Shown: positions 23,659 through 33,890, counted from the stretch's first letter. The stretch is 64,000 bases of DNA from Exobasidium rhododendri (GCA_026210745.1 CP110632.1:2293001-2357000); one strand, 5' to 3'. Numbers and translations are program-made. Notes: generated by a model not told the origin, from the sequence alone.

Positions 23659-26600
23659 ATGGCAATAGATCAGGCCGACTACCAATCTCGGATATTTGCC
23701 CCCCAGTTTCTGGACAATTCAAGCAGCCCTTTCAATCCCTCTTATCGAGTTACCGCTATCGATACAGACCAGCAGAAGCAGGGGAGCGCGCGAGAACAAC
23801 ATCTTCAACAAGAGCAGCAACAACGTCGACGAAGCGACGATAGAGCCGCCGAAGGAGGTAAGAAGAAGAGACTTATGGCCCGAGGAAAGCGTGGATTGTC
23901 GATTGCAGGCGGTAGTCGAAACACAAGCAAGACCAGCAGTAGCAACACCAGCAGTACATCCAGTAGAGAAAGACCGATTGACATAATTGCATACGGTTCG
24001 GAAGCAAAGCACCGACGAGGATCATCGCAAACACTGACTCTGGATCTGGAAGGTCTTGACTTGGGCAGAGGCATCAACTCAAATGTGACGCTCGAATCTA
24101 TGAGGGAAGAGGGTGTAGCATACATCAAGGGAGGGGGAGGTCACAGTTCACCTACTGCTTTTGCCGCGGCAAACATGATAGCTCAGTCCTGGGGTCGTCC
24201 GTCTGCTGATCTGTCGAGACTGCCTGATGAGACGTTGATGCAAAATTCGGATGAAGACACCTTCTTTGCGCATCTTCGTAAATGCGAGGATTCCCACGAC
24301 ATTCTCCGATCAGATGAAGTCCTCACTGCCAAGACGTTGGCTTACCACAAAACAAAGGTCAGATCGCAGTCGTATCACAGCTGCGGCGAAGACTCGAAGC
24401 AAGTCTTGGGCGGCTTTGCGAGTCTCGGATACGACGAGAACATGGTAAATTCGCGAAACAACAACCTCTATGCGACGGATCAAGACACTGATGCGTGTGG
24501 ATCAGATTCACAAGCTACGTCATCGCAACACTTGTCATCATCGTCGAAAGAGCCAACGAACTGGAGGACACTGGTGCCGATCCTTCATGATCCGATGGAG
24601 ACGCTGGACATTCTCTCCATCGAAGAAATGGGTTTGCATAGTATCGACGTGGGCAGTTCGGAAGATTGGGAAGGAGTGACACTGTCCTACCCTTGTCACT
24701 TGAGCGAAGACGAGGATTCGACCAAGAAGGGCTGTGAGCAAGTAGGCGTTCCTGCGCAATGGGCCGTGGCAAGGAGCATGAAGAGACAGCGGAAGTGGAT
24801 CGTGACGCCAATGTGTTTCTCTTCTTCTCGGACTGTTGTGATTTCTGATCATGTCAGCACTCAGCAGCAGCAGCAACAACAGTCGCAGCCACGAAAGCTG
24901 AACTCTGCATCGACTCCCTTCTCGTTGAAGTCTACGTTTGAGTTGCGGTTCTTACAAGCAGGCACCTCGGCACCAGGCTACACCATCTTGCTGGCTAGTC
25001 CAGCGACGCATCGAATGCTGGCAGCCAAGAAAGTGAACGCTGCCAAAGGCTCCGTTTCATCAGAGTCGGGCGACCCTCAATTGACGTCACTGGGCATCCA
25101 AGAAGAGCAAAAGGAAAGGTCGTTTTCGTCATCAGGAACCGGCGCGTTCCACCTGACCGGATCAGGCACAATGATGAAAGGCGGCGAGGATAAGTGGCCC
25201 ACGATGCGATCGAAAGCAAGCAAAGCAATGATGATGAATACTCGAAGGGATGCAAGGCCAAGCACGTTGTGTCATTCCAAATCGTCGTCTACTATCAACG
25301 CAGCTACGGTGGCCATGATCCACTTAGAAAGTAGACGGCCCTCTCTAGGCAAGAGTATCAGTCACGACAGCTTGATTTTCACCGGTCTCTCTACATCTGC
25401 TTCTTCGACGACTCCTACTGCCACCGCGCCTAGCACTCCTTCACAAAGCCGATCGCTCTCACCTCGAGCACCGTCACAGCGTCTTCATTACCCCCACCCT
25501 TCTTGCCCTTCCACCAAGCAGTCAAGTAAGAATTTCGAGTCACAAGACATACTCCCTCAGTCTTCCGTGCCTACCCATCTACCATCGGAAAGCTACCGGC
25601 CGTTTGGCGACTCTTCTTTCCACTTCAAGGACTCCCTTGTGAAGCAATCATCACCCCTGCATCAGACCCAACTAGGTCTTCCGCCAATCACATCTCTCTC
25701 TCCAAGAACATCCATGATCGAAAGTAGCTGCGCAGGAGGTGGAGTACTAGCAGAAGACACACTAGGAAAGGATCACGGTCCTAGCGACGACGCTAGCAAA
25801 CCCGTCTTGTGGTCCATTGATCCGACAAGATTGGCAGACTACCGACGACTTCAATTGGCAAACGATGAAAAGATCAACGGCAGCGTCGAAGGCAATCTGA
25901 ATCGATGGAACACTGCTTGGCAGGCCGGCGGCAATGGTGGTGGTGGCCTAAGTCCTCCTCCCGGTGGCAGTATCGCGGCAAAGTCGATGATGAAGAGCAA
26001 AGATAGAAGATTAAGTGATTGGATTAAAAAGAAGGTGAAGCCTGGTCAAGTAAACAGCAGCACTGCTGTTCCATGCCCTCCATTGCCGCCAGCATGGGAA
26101 CAGAAGAGGGACTCCCATTCGAATCAAGAATTGGCACTCACTCGTTCGATGACCAATACTGTCCGAGCAAGACCGAGAGACATAGGTAGCTCCGACGTAA
26201 TGAGCCATACTATTCCTGACCCCACAACTCCTTCCTCGTTCCCTCTGACTGCATCCAAATCGGAAGAGAGGGATCCAGCGAAGAAGGTAATAGCGGCAGC
26301 AATTACCAGTCGTGCATACACTGCTAGATCATCCCCTCGAAATGTGCAGAGTTCTCAAGGTACCAGTGTCTGGCCAGGTGTGGCATCGCCGCCGCCGTCG
26401 TCGTCTTCCTCATCCAATATTGGATCCAGACGAAGGAGCAACTCTGATAATAATTTCACCCTGCTCAACGATGTGGAAAAGAGGCGCCTGGAAGTGCTGG
26501 GTAGCAAGGACAAGAGAACATACCGGAAAGGTAGACTGACGTCGCTACGTGATAATGGCAAGAACAGTTGCGAGTCAGCAGAGGAGTCTTTCATGATGGA

Positions 26601-27462
26601 ATTGTCCACTTCCATGCCTACCCACTCTTTCATGAATCACTCCGTCTTCCACGACCATGCTGCTCCTACTCAAAGAAGCAACTCCTTCCCAACGACGACG
26701 ACAGCAATGAAGTCGGTGGATTTGCTCGGCATGGAGGACGCCCTTTCTCACTCGATTACCATGATCATTCCTCTACCTTTGAGCAAGAATGCTCAAGACA
26801 TCCCCATCAGGTACCTGCGTGTTGCTTTTACTCCCTTTGCGGGCGATGCAAACTCGATTCAAGAGGACGACCGCATTTCATCGGAGATGAACGCCATGTC
26901 GCCTACCAGCCTGAATCCTTCCCGACCCGGCCAGGGAGGCGGCGGCGGCACATCCTCCACTTGGTACAAGAAATTGACACATGCTTGGACTTCTAACACG
27001 AGCGCGAGAAGCAGCAGTATCGATAGCACCGGAGAGCAGGCAGAAGACGACGCTCGAGGAGGAGAGGGCAGAAGATCGGAAGAAGAAGATAAATTCGTCA
27101 AGAATGCCAACGACACAAAGTGGAAGAGGAACTCCACAGTGGAATCGTTCCGGATCTCTGTAAAAGTTTTGGAGAATCCTGCGTACACAGTTGCCTCGTC
27201 GGCGTATTCGTCACAGACACTGTGCAAATCGCCGTCTTCTACGTCTCAAGAACGCACGTTCACTCCCTCTCAACTTCCTTGCGTCACACCGTTTCCAGTC
27301 ATTCTGGGCGTCTGCGACAATCAGAGGAGTCTCAAGCTGATTCCAGAAGGTTGGCAGGCCATCGGTCTAGCAAGCGGCCCCGCCAAAGCAGATTCAAACG
27401 GCCCTCTGGAAGGCTTGGCTGATCTGATCATTGCAGGTTGCGCGGCTTGCATGGATCTCTAA
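23659..27462 (+). CDS. Large unrecognised protein, Ser-rich with conserved-looking islands
   Basis: A single open frame of 1267 codons starting at ATG. I do not recognise the family. Most of it is Ser/Thr/Gln/Arg-rich and probably disordered, with a basic N-terminal patch (KKKRLMARGKRGLS) and many Ser-Arg sites that could be phosphorylated. Ordered islands are interspersed: TLVPILHDPMETLDILSIEE with DWEGVTLSYPCHLSEDED, about residues 300-350; STFELRFLQAGTSAPGYTIL, about 420-445; ALSHSITMIIPLPLSKN with IPIRYLRVAFTPFAGD, about 1030-1070; and the C-terminal end from PFPVILGVCDNQRSLKLIPE to the last residues, with a hydrophobic GLADLIIAGCAACMDL. These beta-rich islands look like one domain interrupted by long linkers. 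No membrane segment or catalytic motif was seen. Confidence 0.75.
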   Translation: MAIDQADYQSRIFAPQFLDNSSSPFNPSYRVTAIDTDQQKQGSAREQHLQQEQQQRRRSDDRAAEGGKKKRLMARGKRGLSIAGGSRNTSKTSSSNTSSTSSRERPIDIIAYGSEAKHRRGSSQTLTLDLEGLDLGRGINSNVTLESMREEGVAYIKGGGGHSSPTAFAAANMIAQSWGRPSADLSRLPDETLMQNSDEDTFFAHLRKCEDSHDILRSDEVLTAKTLAYHKTKVRSQSYHSCGEDSKQVLGGFASLGYDENMVNSRNNNLYATDQDTDACGSDSQATSSQHLSSSSKEPTNWRTLVPILHDPMETLDILSIEEMGLHSIDVGSSEDWEGVTLSYPCHLSEDEDSTKKGCEQVGVPAQWAVARSMKRQRKWIVTPMCFSSSRTVVISDHVSTQQQQQQQSQPRKLNSASTPFSLKSTFELRFLQAGTSAPGYTILLASPATHRMLAAKKVNAAKGSVSSESGDPQLTSLGIQEEQKERSFSSSGTGAFHLTGSGTMMKGGEDKWPTMRSKASKAMMMNTRRDARPSTLCHSKSSSTINAATVAMIHLESRRPSLGKSISHDSLIFTGLSTSASSTTPTATAPSTPSQSRSLSPRAPSQRLHYPHPSCPSTKQSSKNFESQDILPQSSVPTHLPSESYRPFGDSSFHFKDSLVKQSSPLHQTQLGLPPITSLSPRTSMIESSCAGGGVLAEDTLGKDHGPSDDASKPVLWSIDPTRLADYRRLQLANDEKINGSVEGNLNRWNTAWQAGGNGGGGLSPPPGGSIAAKSMMKSKDRRLSDWIKKKVKPGQVNSSTAVPCPPLPPAWEQKRDSHSNQELALTRSMTNTVRARPRDIGSSDVMSHTIPDPTTPSSFPLTASKSEERDPAKKVIAAAITSRAYTARSSPRNVQSSQGTSVWPGVASPPPSSSSSSNIGSRRRSNSDNNFTLLNDVEKRRLEVLGSKDKRTYRKGRLTSLRDNGKNSCESAEESFMMELSTSMPTHSFMNHSVFHDHAAPTQRSNSFPTTTTAMKSVDLLGMEDALSHSITMIIPLPLSKNAQDIPIRYLRVAFTPFAGDANSIQEDDRISSEMNAMSPTSLNPSRPGQGGGGGTSSTWYKKLTHAWTSNTSARSSSIDSTGEQAEDDARGGEGRRSEEEDKFVKNANDTKWKRNSTVESFRISVKVLENPAYTVASSAYSSQTLCKSPSSTSQERTFTPSQLPCVTPFPVILGVCDNQRSLKLIPEGWQAIGLASGPAKADSNGPLEGLADLIIAGCAACMDL

Positions 27463-27725
27463 GGAGAACTTCTCCCTCTACCCCCCCTCCCTCCCTCTCC
27501 CTCTCTCTCTCTCTCCCCTTCCCCTTCTCTAGGGCACTACTTTTCGTTACATACCCATTGGTTTCCCTTTTCTCACAGACATGCTTTATACCCATTTCTT
27601 TCTCTCCTCCGCCCCTGCAAGTTCGCGCCAAACATTCTCACTTCTGCACACATGTAATATTCACTCCAATCTACAATGTCGCTTTTCCTTTTTCATTTCT
27701 CCCCATTCTACGGGTATCAGCTCTC
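27463..27725. other. Convergent 3' region with CT-rich tract
   Basis: Holds the 3' UTRs of two converging genes. A pyrimidine tract of CCCTCTCT type occupies about 27475-27530. Confidence 0.5.
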
Positions 27726-30299
27726 TTATTCCATCGAAATCTCCTCCTTTGCCTTGCTAAGCGCCTCTTGTTCTTCTAGCAGCACTCTGTCAAGCAAGTC
27801 TAGCACGCGAGTGATTGGTTTCTTGTACTTATCGACGCTAGTCATCGCTCGTTCATCGTTGATCAACCAGTCTTTCACTCTGGCGGCTTCTCTCAGTAGC
27901 GGCCCGCCTCGACTTGGAGGCACCATCAGAAACGCGTAGATGAGATGTGTGTAAGTAAGCGCAGTCGCCCTTGGTAGTGGAGTCGGCGTGGCGGATGCTG
28001 AAGACGATGGCGACACTGCAGGACCTTTCGAGGCAGAGTCAAGTCCCATTCCTAGCGCACTCGTCATTGTCCAGATTCGAGTCCATTGATCAGTGATGTT
28101 GATGTTGTTGCCTTTGTTGTCACGCACGACTTCACCTTCCCGCGTCGTCGACTGTGACCAAGGAGGCAATGGTGCAGTGATGTTCCTTGCCATCAATGTG
28201 AGCAGGATAGACCAGGTAGAGACATTCGGTTCGACACTGTACTTTTCCATGTCTCGAAGAATCTCAAATGCGAGATCCATCGTCATCTTTTGCACATCCC
28301 CACCAGCTTGTAGAAGTCTGGCCCGTACCGATGGTGACGATGAGGATGGTGACGACGACAACGAAAGCGCGGATACACTCAGCGCCTTGGGTAGCGCTTT
28401 AAGAAAGAGGTTAAAGTAGATGATCGTCGGCTTGAGCACTGGCGGGGTCTCGTAGAGGACGAGGGAGCTGTGGTCTGTCTCCATTGCAAGGTCGTGTTCG
28501 GGATTATAGAGGTACTCCAGATTGACATCTTCAAATACACCATCCGTAGAAGTCACCGCATCGAACGAAACCTCCTCTGCCGTCGTCCTGCGTCCTTGTG
28601 TGACATGCTGAGAAGTGAGTTCCAGCCACGCCTGGTACAACGTGTACATCTTGAAGAAGTCCTTCTTACACAAGGACACCATACTCTTCAAGGCCAGGTA
28701 ATTGGCATATCGGTTCTCATGAAGCTTGAATCGCTTTTCTTCTGTCTTCTGACTCAGTCCTTTCACTTCCAAGACACTTGCAAGCTCCTGAACATCTCTG
28801 CAGTGGAAGTTCGAGAGGCAGAATTCCAAGCAGGTGACATGCTTTCCTCGTTGGTGCAAGATCAGCATTTCAGAGAAGGGTATCAAGCCTCGTGCACCTC
28901 TCGTGGCCCCCAATCTCTTCAAGTACTTCTCCAAAGCTAGCTTCCCATCTGTATCAGCATCAACCACCGCCTCCCGTACTGCTGCCAACGTCGTGGCTTT
29001 CGGGATGCGAGACCAGTTCGATGTTGGGGAGACGTCCTTGAGCCCTCGCAGGAGCAGGGTGATGCTTGCCTTCACATCATCATGTGATAGCAGGTCTAGA
29101 ACCTTGTCGTCCAGAGAGCGATCAGCAGTCAAGGTGACTGTACTTCTATCGAGGACAATGCCTTCTGCTTCTCGAATCAGAGTGCTCGTCTCGCTTGACG
29201 CAACCGTCACCGCCCTGTCTCTCAACGCCGGCAGAAGCGACGCTGCCTGCGCTTTCACCACTGCAGAGGCGGGTGAATCGTCATCCAGAACTTCTTCCAT
29301 GAACATTCGCCAAGTGAAAGGATGTAATTTGGTGAGTCCTGTGGTGTTAATCCGGTCTGAAGAGATCGATTCGCTTTGACGTACCCAGTATAGTGCGACT
29401 TTATGCTGGCCAGACAGAGTAAGGGCTCGAATACAGGCGTTGTACAGACGGGCTAGCCTTGCAACTAGGTCTGCAGACATGCCTCCTTGCTCCATTGTCA
29501 GTCTCGAGGTAGATTGCGTTTGCCTTGATTTCGCAGCCCGTGAAAGTCTAACTATCGATTGCCAAAGCTGCCAGCTCCACTCCTGATCTTCTGCCTGATT
29601 CGCGACCTTGCCATGTCGGACGAGCCAGGTCGTTGTCTGGAATACTGACTTTCCCAGCTTGTCATCCGAGTCGATGTACCCTTTACTGATCACTTTGAGC
29701 AAGGCGAGACAGACAAGGTGCGGCTTGGCGTTAGCATTGATCATGTTGACGAGCATGGCAGCAATATCCGTGCAAGCTTGACTACTTTCCTGTATCGCTT
29801 CTGGCCGACTCGAGTAGTAGTCGGGCACCATATCTAGCCAGCTCAGGGCACCCTGAAAGTCGCCCTCATTGACACACTGTCTGGCTGGACGAGCATAGTC
29901 AAAGGCGTAGTCGAGCGAAGTCTCCAACTTCCTCAATTCTTGAAGCGTCTTTGTGGCATCTTTTGTGCTGCTCACCAGCAAAGAAGCCAGTAATTGAGAC
30001 GGACCAACCTGGAGAGCGTGAAGATCGGATGAATAGGCAGCTGTCTGTTCGCTGTACTCTAAAGTAGACGATTCGAATAAGGAAGTATCGATGCCGAGGG
30101 GATGATGCTCCGAATTGCTGCTGCCGCTGCTCGTCTCTTGTGCTCGTGACTCTCTAGTCCTTGCCGCAGGAGTAGACAGCAGTCGCGAGCTTGATGGTGA
30201 CAGATGGTAGTGTGAACTGCTCCGACTGGCTGTTCCTGTCCAGTTTCCGACATTCGCGCTGAGTAGCAGTCGTCGGACGCTGCCTCGAGATGGAGACAT
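27726..30299 (-). CDS. Mitochondrial PPR-like protein
   Basis: About 857 residues from the ATG at 30299. The frame is open upstream, but the chosen start begins a Ser/Arg-rich, acid-poor N-terminus (MSPSRGSVRRLLLSANVG...SRLLSTPAARTRES) typical of a mitochondrial presequence. The rest is alpha-helical. Near the C-terminus MDLAFEILRDMEKYSVEPNV followed by STWSILLTLMARN matches a pentatricopeptide repeat (helix, then VEPN, then TWSILL). A preceding PTIIYFNLFLKALPKA and a following ALTYTHLIYAFLMV look like degenerate repeats. PPR proteins bind organellar RNA and act in mitochondrial RNA stability or translation, so that is the inferred role; the precise orthologue is unknown. It shares a divergent promoter with the small Cys-rich gene. 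Confidence 0.6.
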   Translation of the reverse strand: MSPSRGSVRRLLLSANVGNWTGTASRSSSHYHLSPSSSRLLSTPAARTRESRAQETSSGSSNSEHHPLGIDTSLFESSTLEYSEQTAAYSSDLHALQVGPSQLLASLLVSSTKDATKTLQELRKLETSLDYAFDYARPARQCVNEGDFQGALSWLDMVPDYYSSRPEAIQESSQACTDIAAMLVNMINANAKPHLVCLALLKVISKGYIDSDDKLGKSVFQTTTWLVRHGKVANQAEDQEWSWQLWQSIVRLSRAAKSRQTQSTSRLTMEQGGMSADLVARLARLYNACIRALTLSGQHKVALYWVRQSESISSDRINTTGLTKLHPFTWRMFMEEVLDDDSPASAVVKAQAASLLPALRDRAVTVASSETSTLIREAEGIVLDRSTVTLTADRSLDDKVLDLLSHDDVKASITLLLRGLKDVSPTSNWSRIPKATTLAAVREAVVDADTDGKLALEKYLKRLGATRGARGLIPFSEMLILHQRGKHVTCLEFCLSNFHCRDVQELASVLEVKGLSQKTEEKRFKLHENRYANYLALKSMVSLCKKDFFKMYTLYQAWLELTSQHVTQGRRTTAEEVSFDAVTSTDGVFEDVNLEYLYNPEHDLAMETDHSSLVLYETPPVLKPTIIYFNLFLKALPKALSVSALSLSSSPSSSSPSVRARLLQAGGDVQKMTMDLAFEILRDMEKYSVEPNVSTWSILLTLMARNITAPLPPWSQSTTREGEVVRDNKGNNINITDQWTRIWTMTSALGMGLDSASKGPAVSPSSSASATPTPLPRATALTYTHLIYAFLMVPPSRGGPLLREAARVKDWLINDERAMTSVDKYKKPITRVLDLLDRVLLEEQEALSKAKEEISME

Positions 30300-30617
30300 G
30301 GGGAGGCTCGACTCAAAGCCGGCCGTCTTCGCCAAGAGGGGAAGGAAGATCCTAAACCCGCGGAGCTCGTTCACCGAAATATAAGATCTATAAAAAATAT
30401 TTGAATTTGCGATTTTGTGGAAATTACATGTGATCTTGGGCTTCTCCGCATCTTTTTGGCATATACACATGCTCAATACAGAGTCGGCTTGTCGCACTGC
30501 CACTTCTCCAGGCCATCGCAGCAGTGCTTCGCTATAATTTTTGGGACATTTTGGCCGCTCCGAATCCAGCAAGCTCCCAATTCTTTATACTTGTCTCTAT
30601 TGACTGCCTTGACGAAG
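30300..30617. promoter_or_regulatory. Divergent promoter between PPR-like gene and Cys-rich gene
   Basis: About 320 bp between divergent starts, with an AT-rich patch near 30388-30410 and nothing else recognised. Confidence 0.4.
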
Positions 30618-31046
30618 ATGGCCGATGTCGGGGATGCTGCTGCCGGAGGATGCTGCCTTGTCATCGCAGGAGTACTTCAACAGTACTTTGACACATGTAA
30701 GCAGGGAATCGTGGAACAGCGATGGTCGAACTTACGCTGACTGATCTGTCACGGTTTGCCATTTGCAGCATTCTGCGGAGGGAATTGGACGTGCTGTGAT
30801 AAGTGCTGTCGATGCGAGTGTTGCTGGGACAACGGGGAATTCGATCCCAACGATCGCCCTGGCGCAGCTATGCAACAGCAGCAAGAGACTGGCACGAAAG
30901 CAAACGGTAGCGTACAGCGAAGCACCGAGCCTGGAGAGGAAGACTTACCGAGCTATAAGGCAAGCGAGCAGATGACGGTACTGGCAAGATTGCCCGGCAT
31001 CAGTCAAGCTACATCAAGTCCAGCGGGAGATGTTGCCGCAACCTGA
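30618..31046 (+). CDS. Small cysteine-rich protein, unknown function
   Basis: Two exons, 30618-30696 and 30769-31046, join in phase 1 across a 72-nt intron (GTAAGC...TTTGCAG), giving 118 residues. The N-terminal half is small and Cys-rich: GGCCLVIAGVLQQYFDTSF is followed by a cluster with NWTCCDKCCRCECCWDNG (ten Cys in total, mostly as CC pairs). A hydrophilic tail follows, FDPNDRPGAAMQQQQE and on to a Ser/Thr-rich end. It has no clear signal peptide; LVIAGVL is too short for a confident membrane helix. The CC-rich block followed by a short acidic motif reminds me of unnamed small Cys-rich proteins in basidiomycete genomes, but I cannot name the family. Possible roles are membrane association through palmitoylation or metal binding; both are speculation. 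Confidence 0.65.
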
Positions 31047-31319
31047 TGAAGTCGTACTCAGGACGACAGTCTCACCCGCGACTCCTCCTCCCCTTTCCCG
31101 ATCACTGCTCCTTCACTTCTTTACTTTGCTAAGCTGTATTGTCTAAATGCCCCAGAGAGATCGTTATAATACTACTGTACAGTACCAACAAATCGAGCTT
31201 CATGCATTGGTAACGCGTAAGATACTCACTTCCTCCGTCATTTCTACTTTTTTTTTCCTCCCATTACTTCCTGTCATCTTCGTGCTTCTTTTCCTTCTTT
31301 GGCTCGAATAGGTCTGATC

Positions 31320-33890
31320 ATGCTATCTCGTACCCTTCAAGTCCGAAGGGATGGGAGAGGCTTGTACGCTCGGGCACTATCAAGCTCTAGTAGAAGTCTA
31401 GCTGGAATTGCGATCGGTGGCACGCCTAACTCAAGCTCAAGCTCACCTTCCACTTCTTCGAGGTTCAGCCTGTCAGCGCTCAAGGATCGTGTGAAATCCG
31501 AGACTCCAAGGGATTCACCAGCGCCTACTCCTTCTCCTATTTTCTCGTCGCCACAGCACCAGCAGCAGTCTTTCCGTCACAACAACCCGTCGCAGGAGAG
31601 TCATAAGAAGCCGGAGATCGCTAGTGGAAGACCATTCGAAGACCGATTTCAAGGCAGCGATGTTCGCCTGCCAAGTGAGAGACGCTCAACTTTCGCAGCC
31701 TTGAGAAGTCGAGTGCAACCTTCAGGTCCCAACGATCCCTCCAGACTTTCAAGCGGGAACAACGACAGGTGGGCAAACTCCAATAGGCTTCAAGCAAATC
31801 AAAATGCTATAGAGGATCGAGCTTCTGGAGAGATTACAAATGCACTGCATCAGCGAAAGGAGGCAGGTCGGGGGGAGACACACGGAAGTCATCAAGCAAA
31901 CGAGCAGGACACAGATGGCTGGGCGGCTGGGCTTCGTGAAAAAATAGAGAAGGCTCGAGACGAAGAGCAAAGGCTGCAAGCGTCGGAGCAAAGAGCGCAG
32001 AGAAGTGAGCCATATGAAAGCGAAGCAAAGGAACATGTATTGACAGGGACGATGCGTGATGTGGATCATGTCGGGGATGTACACCAGAATTCTGCAGGAA
32101 ATTGGCTCCCTTTCGTCTTGAATCAGCCCCAATCAGAGCAATGCAAAGTGCAAGGACTGGAAAGTTGGGTCGAATTCTCCAAGCAAGATCAGAACACGCA
32201 GAGATGGAGTCTCCTTCTAGGTCGAAGGATCTCGTTTAACACAAGCTCAGCTGCTCTTCAGTGCCTGTCGAGTGTGGCAAATTACGCGGGGAAGACGTCT
32301 CACCTGAAACATCTATCGTACACATCAAACCTCATAAGGCGAACAGAACGAAGCAACAAGGGCTATCTGCAAATTGAAGTAGGAGGACTCCACACAAGTA
32401 AAGGAGACGGTACCGCCAAAGGCAAAGGCAAACCAAGGCTCAGCCACACATCCAGCGAAGCTGTCATTGCGCTTCAGATAACCCGATTGATAGATACTTT
32501 CCTTGCTCTTGATGAAGGAAGCGCAATAGATGCGGAGGCGGCGATCAAAGGTAGAATGAAAGCGGAAGAGGGTCGAGGCGCATTTCAGACACCAGGGAGT
32601 CGTGAAGGGAGAGGAGCTCGCGAAGGCTCTTCAAGTAGCAGCTCTTCTGGTCCTCCTCAGGGATATCAGCATGCCAGAGGTAGCACGATGGAGGTAGAAT
32701 TCGCGAATGAGAGAGATCTCGAAGGCCGGAATCAAAATGGAAGAAATACGATCATATCTTCCCTGGGCAGTGATAGGGGGACAAGCCAAAACCCGATCTC
32801 GGCTTCACCACAGTCCAAGAAGCCAACAAGAGACGCAAAGATTGAAGAATCCAGAGGACGTGATGAAACACCGACAAAGACGAGTTTGGCAGAACGACTC
32901 CAAAGCCTCTCGAGGCATCGTGTGGGAAGTGAATACAATAAACCCTTTCCATCTTTGTCTACGATGGAGGGTGGCAAAGGGAGGAAAGACGTGGGAGGGC
33001 GCTCTGGCGGCACCACAGTTGATTCTAGCAGCACCAGTATCAAGGATCAAAGTCCTTCCCCAAAACAGCCAGAGAAGGCACTAAAGAGCAACGATGCTTC
33101 TTCATCGAGGTCTCCGACTACAAACGAGCATGACACACCGACAGCGGACAAGGACGTCAGCAGTAGATTTGAGGGCACAGACGACTTCTTCACATCTTCG
33201 GGTACACACGAAATAGAGGAAGCAACGCCTGTCCACGTCGATGGGGTGCAGCCAAAAGGTGTCGGAAGCACGCCAGGATTGAATGGAGACGCTGATGAAG
33301 GTGCGAGGAAGCAGATCAAGGACGCTAATCATGATGATGAGAGGGATCCTTCAAGCCACTCTTCTTCTCGATCGGGCAGCAATGCGGTTGATGAGGCGAC
33401 TCCAGTACACATTGATGATCAGCAGGCGAAAGGAGAGAGTCTCAAAGGAAAGACGGGACAAGGACCCTCTACTACTTCAATAGGTGGGATTGTAGGCCAA
33501 TCCAGTGAACCTAAGCGACGTGCTGATCTTTATACTGTGGAAGAAGATCTGCCATCAGAGTCGAATTCGGATGGATCTGACACCGCTCTCCCCGCCACGG
33601 CAAGTGAGGCAGGGGGCTACTTTGACGGCATAGACGATCTGTTCTCGAGCTCGACGTCGCATGAGGTTAGTGACGCCACTCCGATCAGCATCGATGGCGA
33701 GCAGGCACAGAAACGCGGCCCTACATCAGGAGTCGAGGAGCATTCGGAAGGAGAGGCATCGACTTTGCCGGAAAAGGACGGAGATGGAGTGTCGTCGTCC
33801 TCCCCGCCTGCTTCTACTAATGCCGTTGATGAGGCTACACCTGTTTTGATTGATGGCGAGCAGGGCAAAGGTCCTGCACCTGACAAGTGA
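31320..33890 (+). CDS. Putative mitochondrial protein with duplicated ATP-V-x-V-D repeat
   Basis: Single exon, about 856 residues from the ATG at 31320 (an earlier in-frame codon is only TTG). The N-terminus MLSRTLQVRRDGRGLYARAL with following Ser runs is a good mitochondrial presequence candidate. The middle is disordered and charged, with one ordered island at about residues 255-400 (ESWVEFSKQDQNTQRWSLLL; KGYLQIEVGGLHTSKGDGT; HTSSEAVIALQITRLIDTFL). The C-terminal 240 residues hold four copies of a motif of the form (E/D)-A-T-P-(V/I)-x-(V/I)-D-x-x-Q, usually followed by a Lys. I do not recognise the protein and assign no function. The gene runs tail-to-tail into the next gene on the opposite strand. 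Confidence 0.7.
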   Translation: MLSRTLQVRRDGRGLYARALSSSSRSLAGIAIGGTPNSSSSSPSTSSRFSLSALKDRVKSETPRDSPAPTPSPIFSSPQHQQQSFRHNNPSQESHKKPEIASGRPFEDRFQGSDVRLPSERRSTFAALRSRVQPSGPNDPSRLSSGNNDRWANSNRLQANQNAIEDRASGEITNALHQRKEAGRGETHGSHQANEQDTDGWAAGLREKIEKARDEEQRLQASEQRAQRSEPYESEAKEHVLTGTMRDVDHVGDVHQNSAGNWLPFVLNQPQSEQCKVQGLESWVEFSKQDQNTQRWSLLLGRRISFNTSSAALQCLSSVANYAGKTSHLKHLSYTSNLIRRTERSNKGYLQIEVGGLHTSKGDGTAKGKGKPRLSHTSSEAVIALQITRLIDTFLALDEGSAIDAEAAIKGRMKAEEGRGAFQTPGSREGRGAREGSSSSSSSGPPQGYQHARGSTMEVEFANERDLEGRNQNGRNTIISSLGSDRGTSQNPISASPQSKKPTRDAKIEESRGRDETPTKTSLAERLQSLSRHRVGSEYNKPFPSLSTMEGGKGRKDVGGRSGGTTVDSSSTSIKDQSPSPKQPEKALKSNDASSSRSPTTNEHDTPTADKDVSSRFEGTDDFFTSSGTHEIEEATPVHVDGVQPKGVGSTPGLNGDADEGARKQIKDANHDDERDPSSHSSSRSGSNAVDEATPVHIDDQQAKGESLKGKTGQGPSTTSIGGIVGQSSEPKRRADLYTVEEDLPSESNSDGSDTALPATASEAGGYFDGIDDLFSSSTSHEVSDATPISIDGEQAQKRGPTSGVEEHSEGEASTLPEKDGDGVSSSSPPASTNAVDEATPVLIDGEQGKGPAPDK
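33205..33880 (+). repeat. Four-copy coding repeat (A-B-A'-B')
   Basis: Copies near 33211, 33388, 33664 and 33828 encode EEATPVHVDGVQPKG, VDEATPVHIDDQQAKG, SDATPISIDGEQAQK and VDEATPVLIDGEQGKG. Copies 1 and 3 share a lead-in of the form DDxFxSSxxHE; copies 2 and 4 share SSS...NAVDE. The order therefore reads as a two-unit block duplicated once. Confidence 0.85.
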
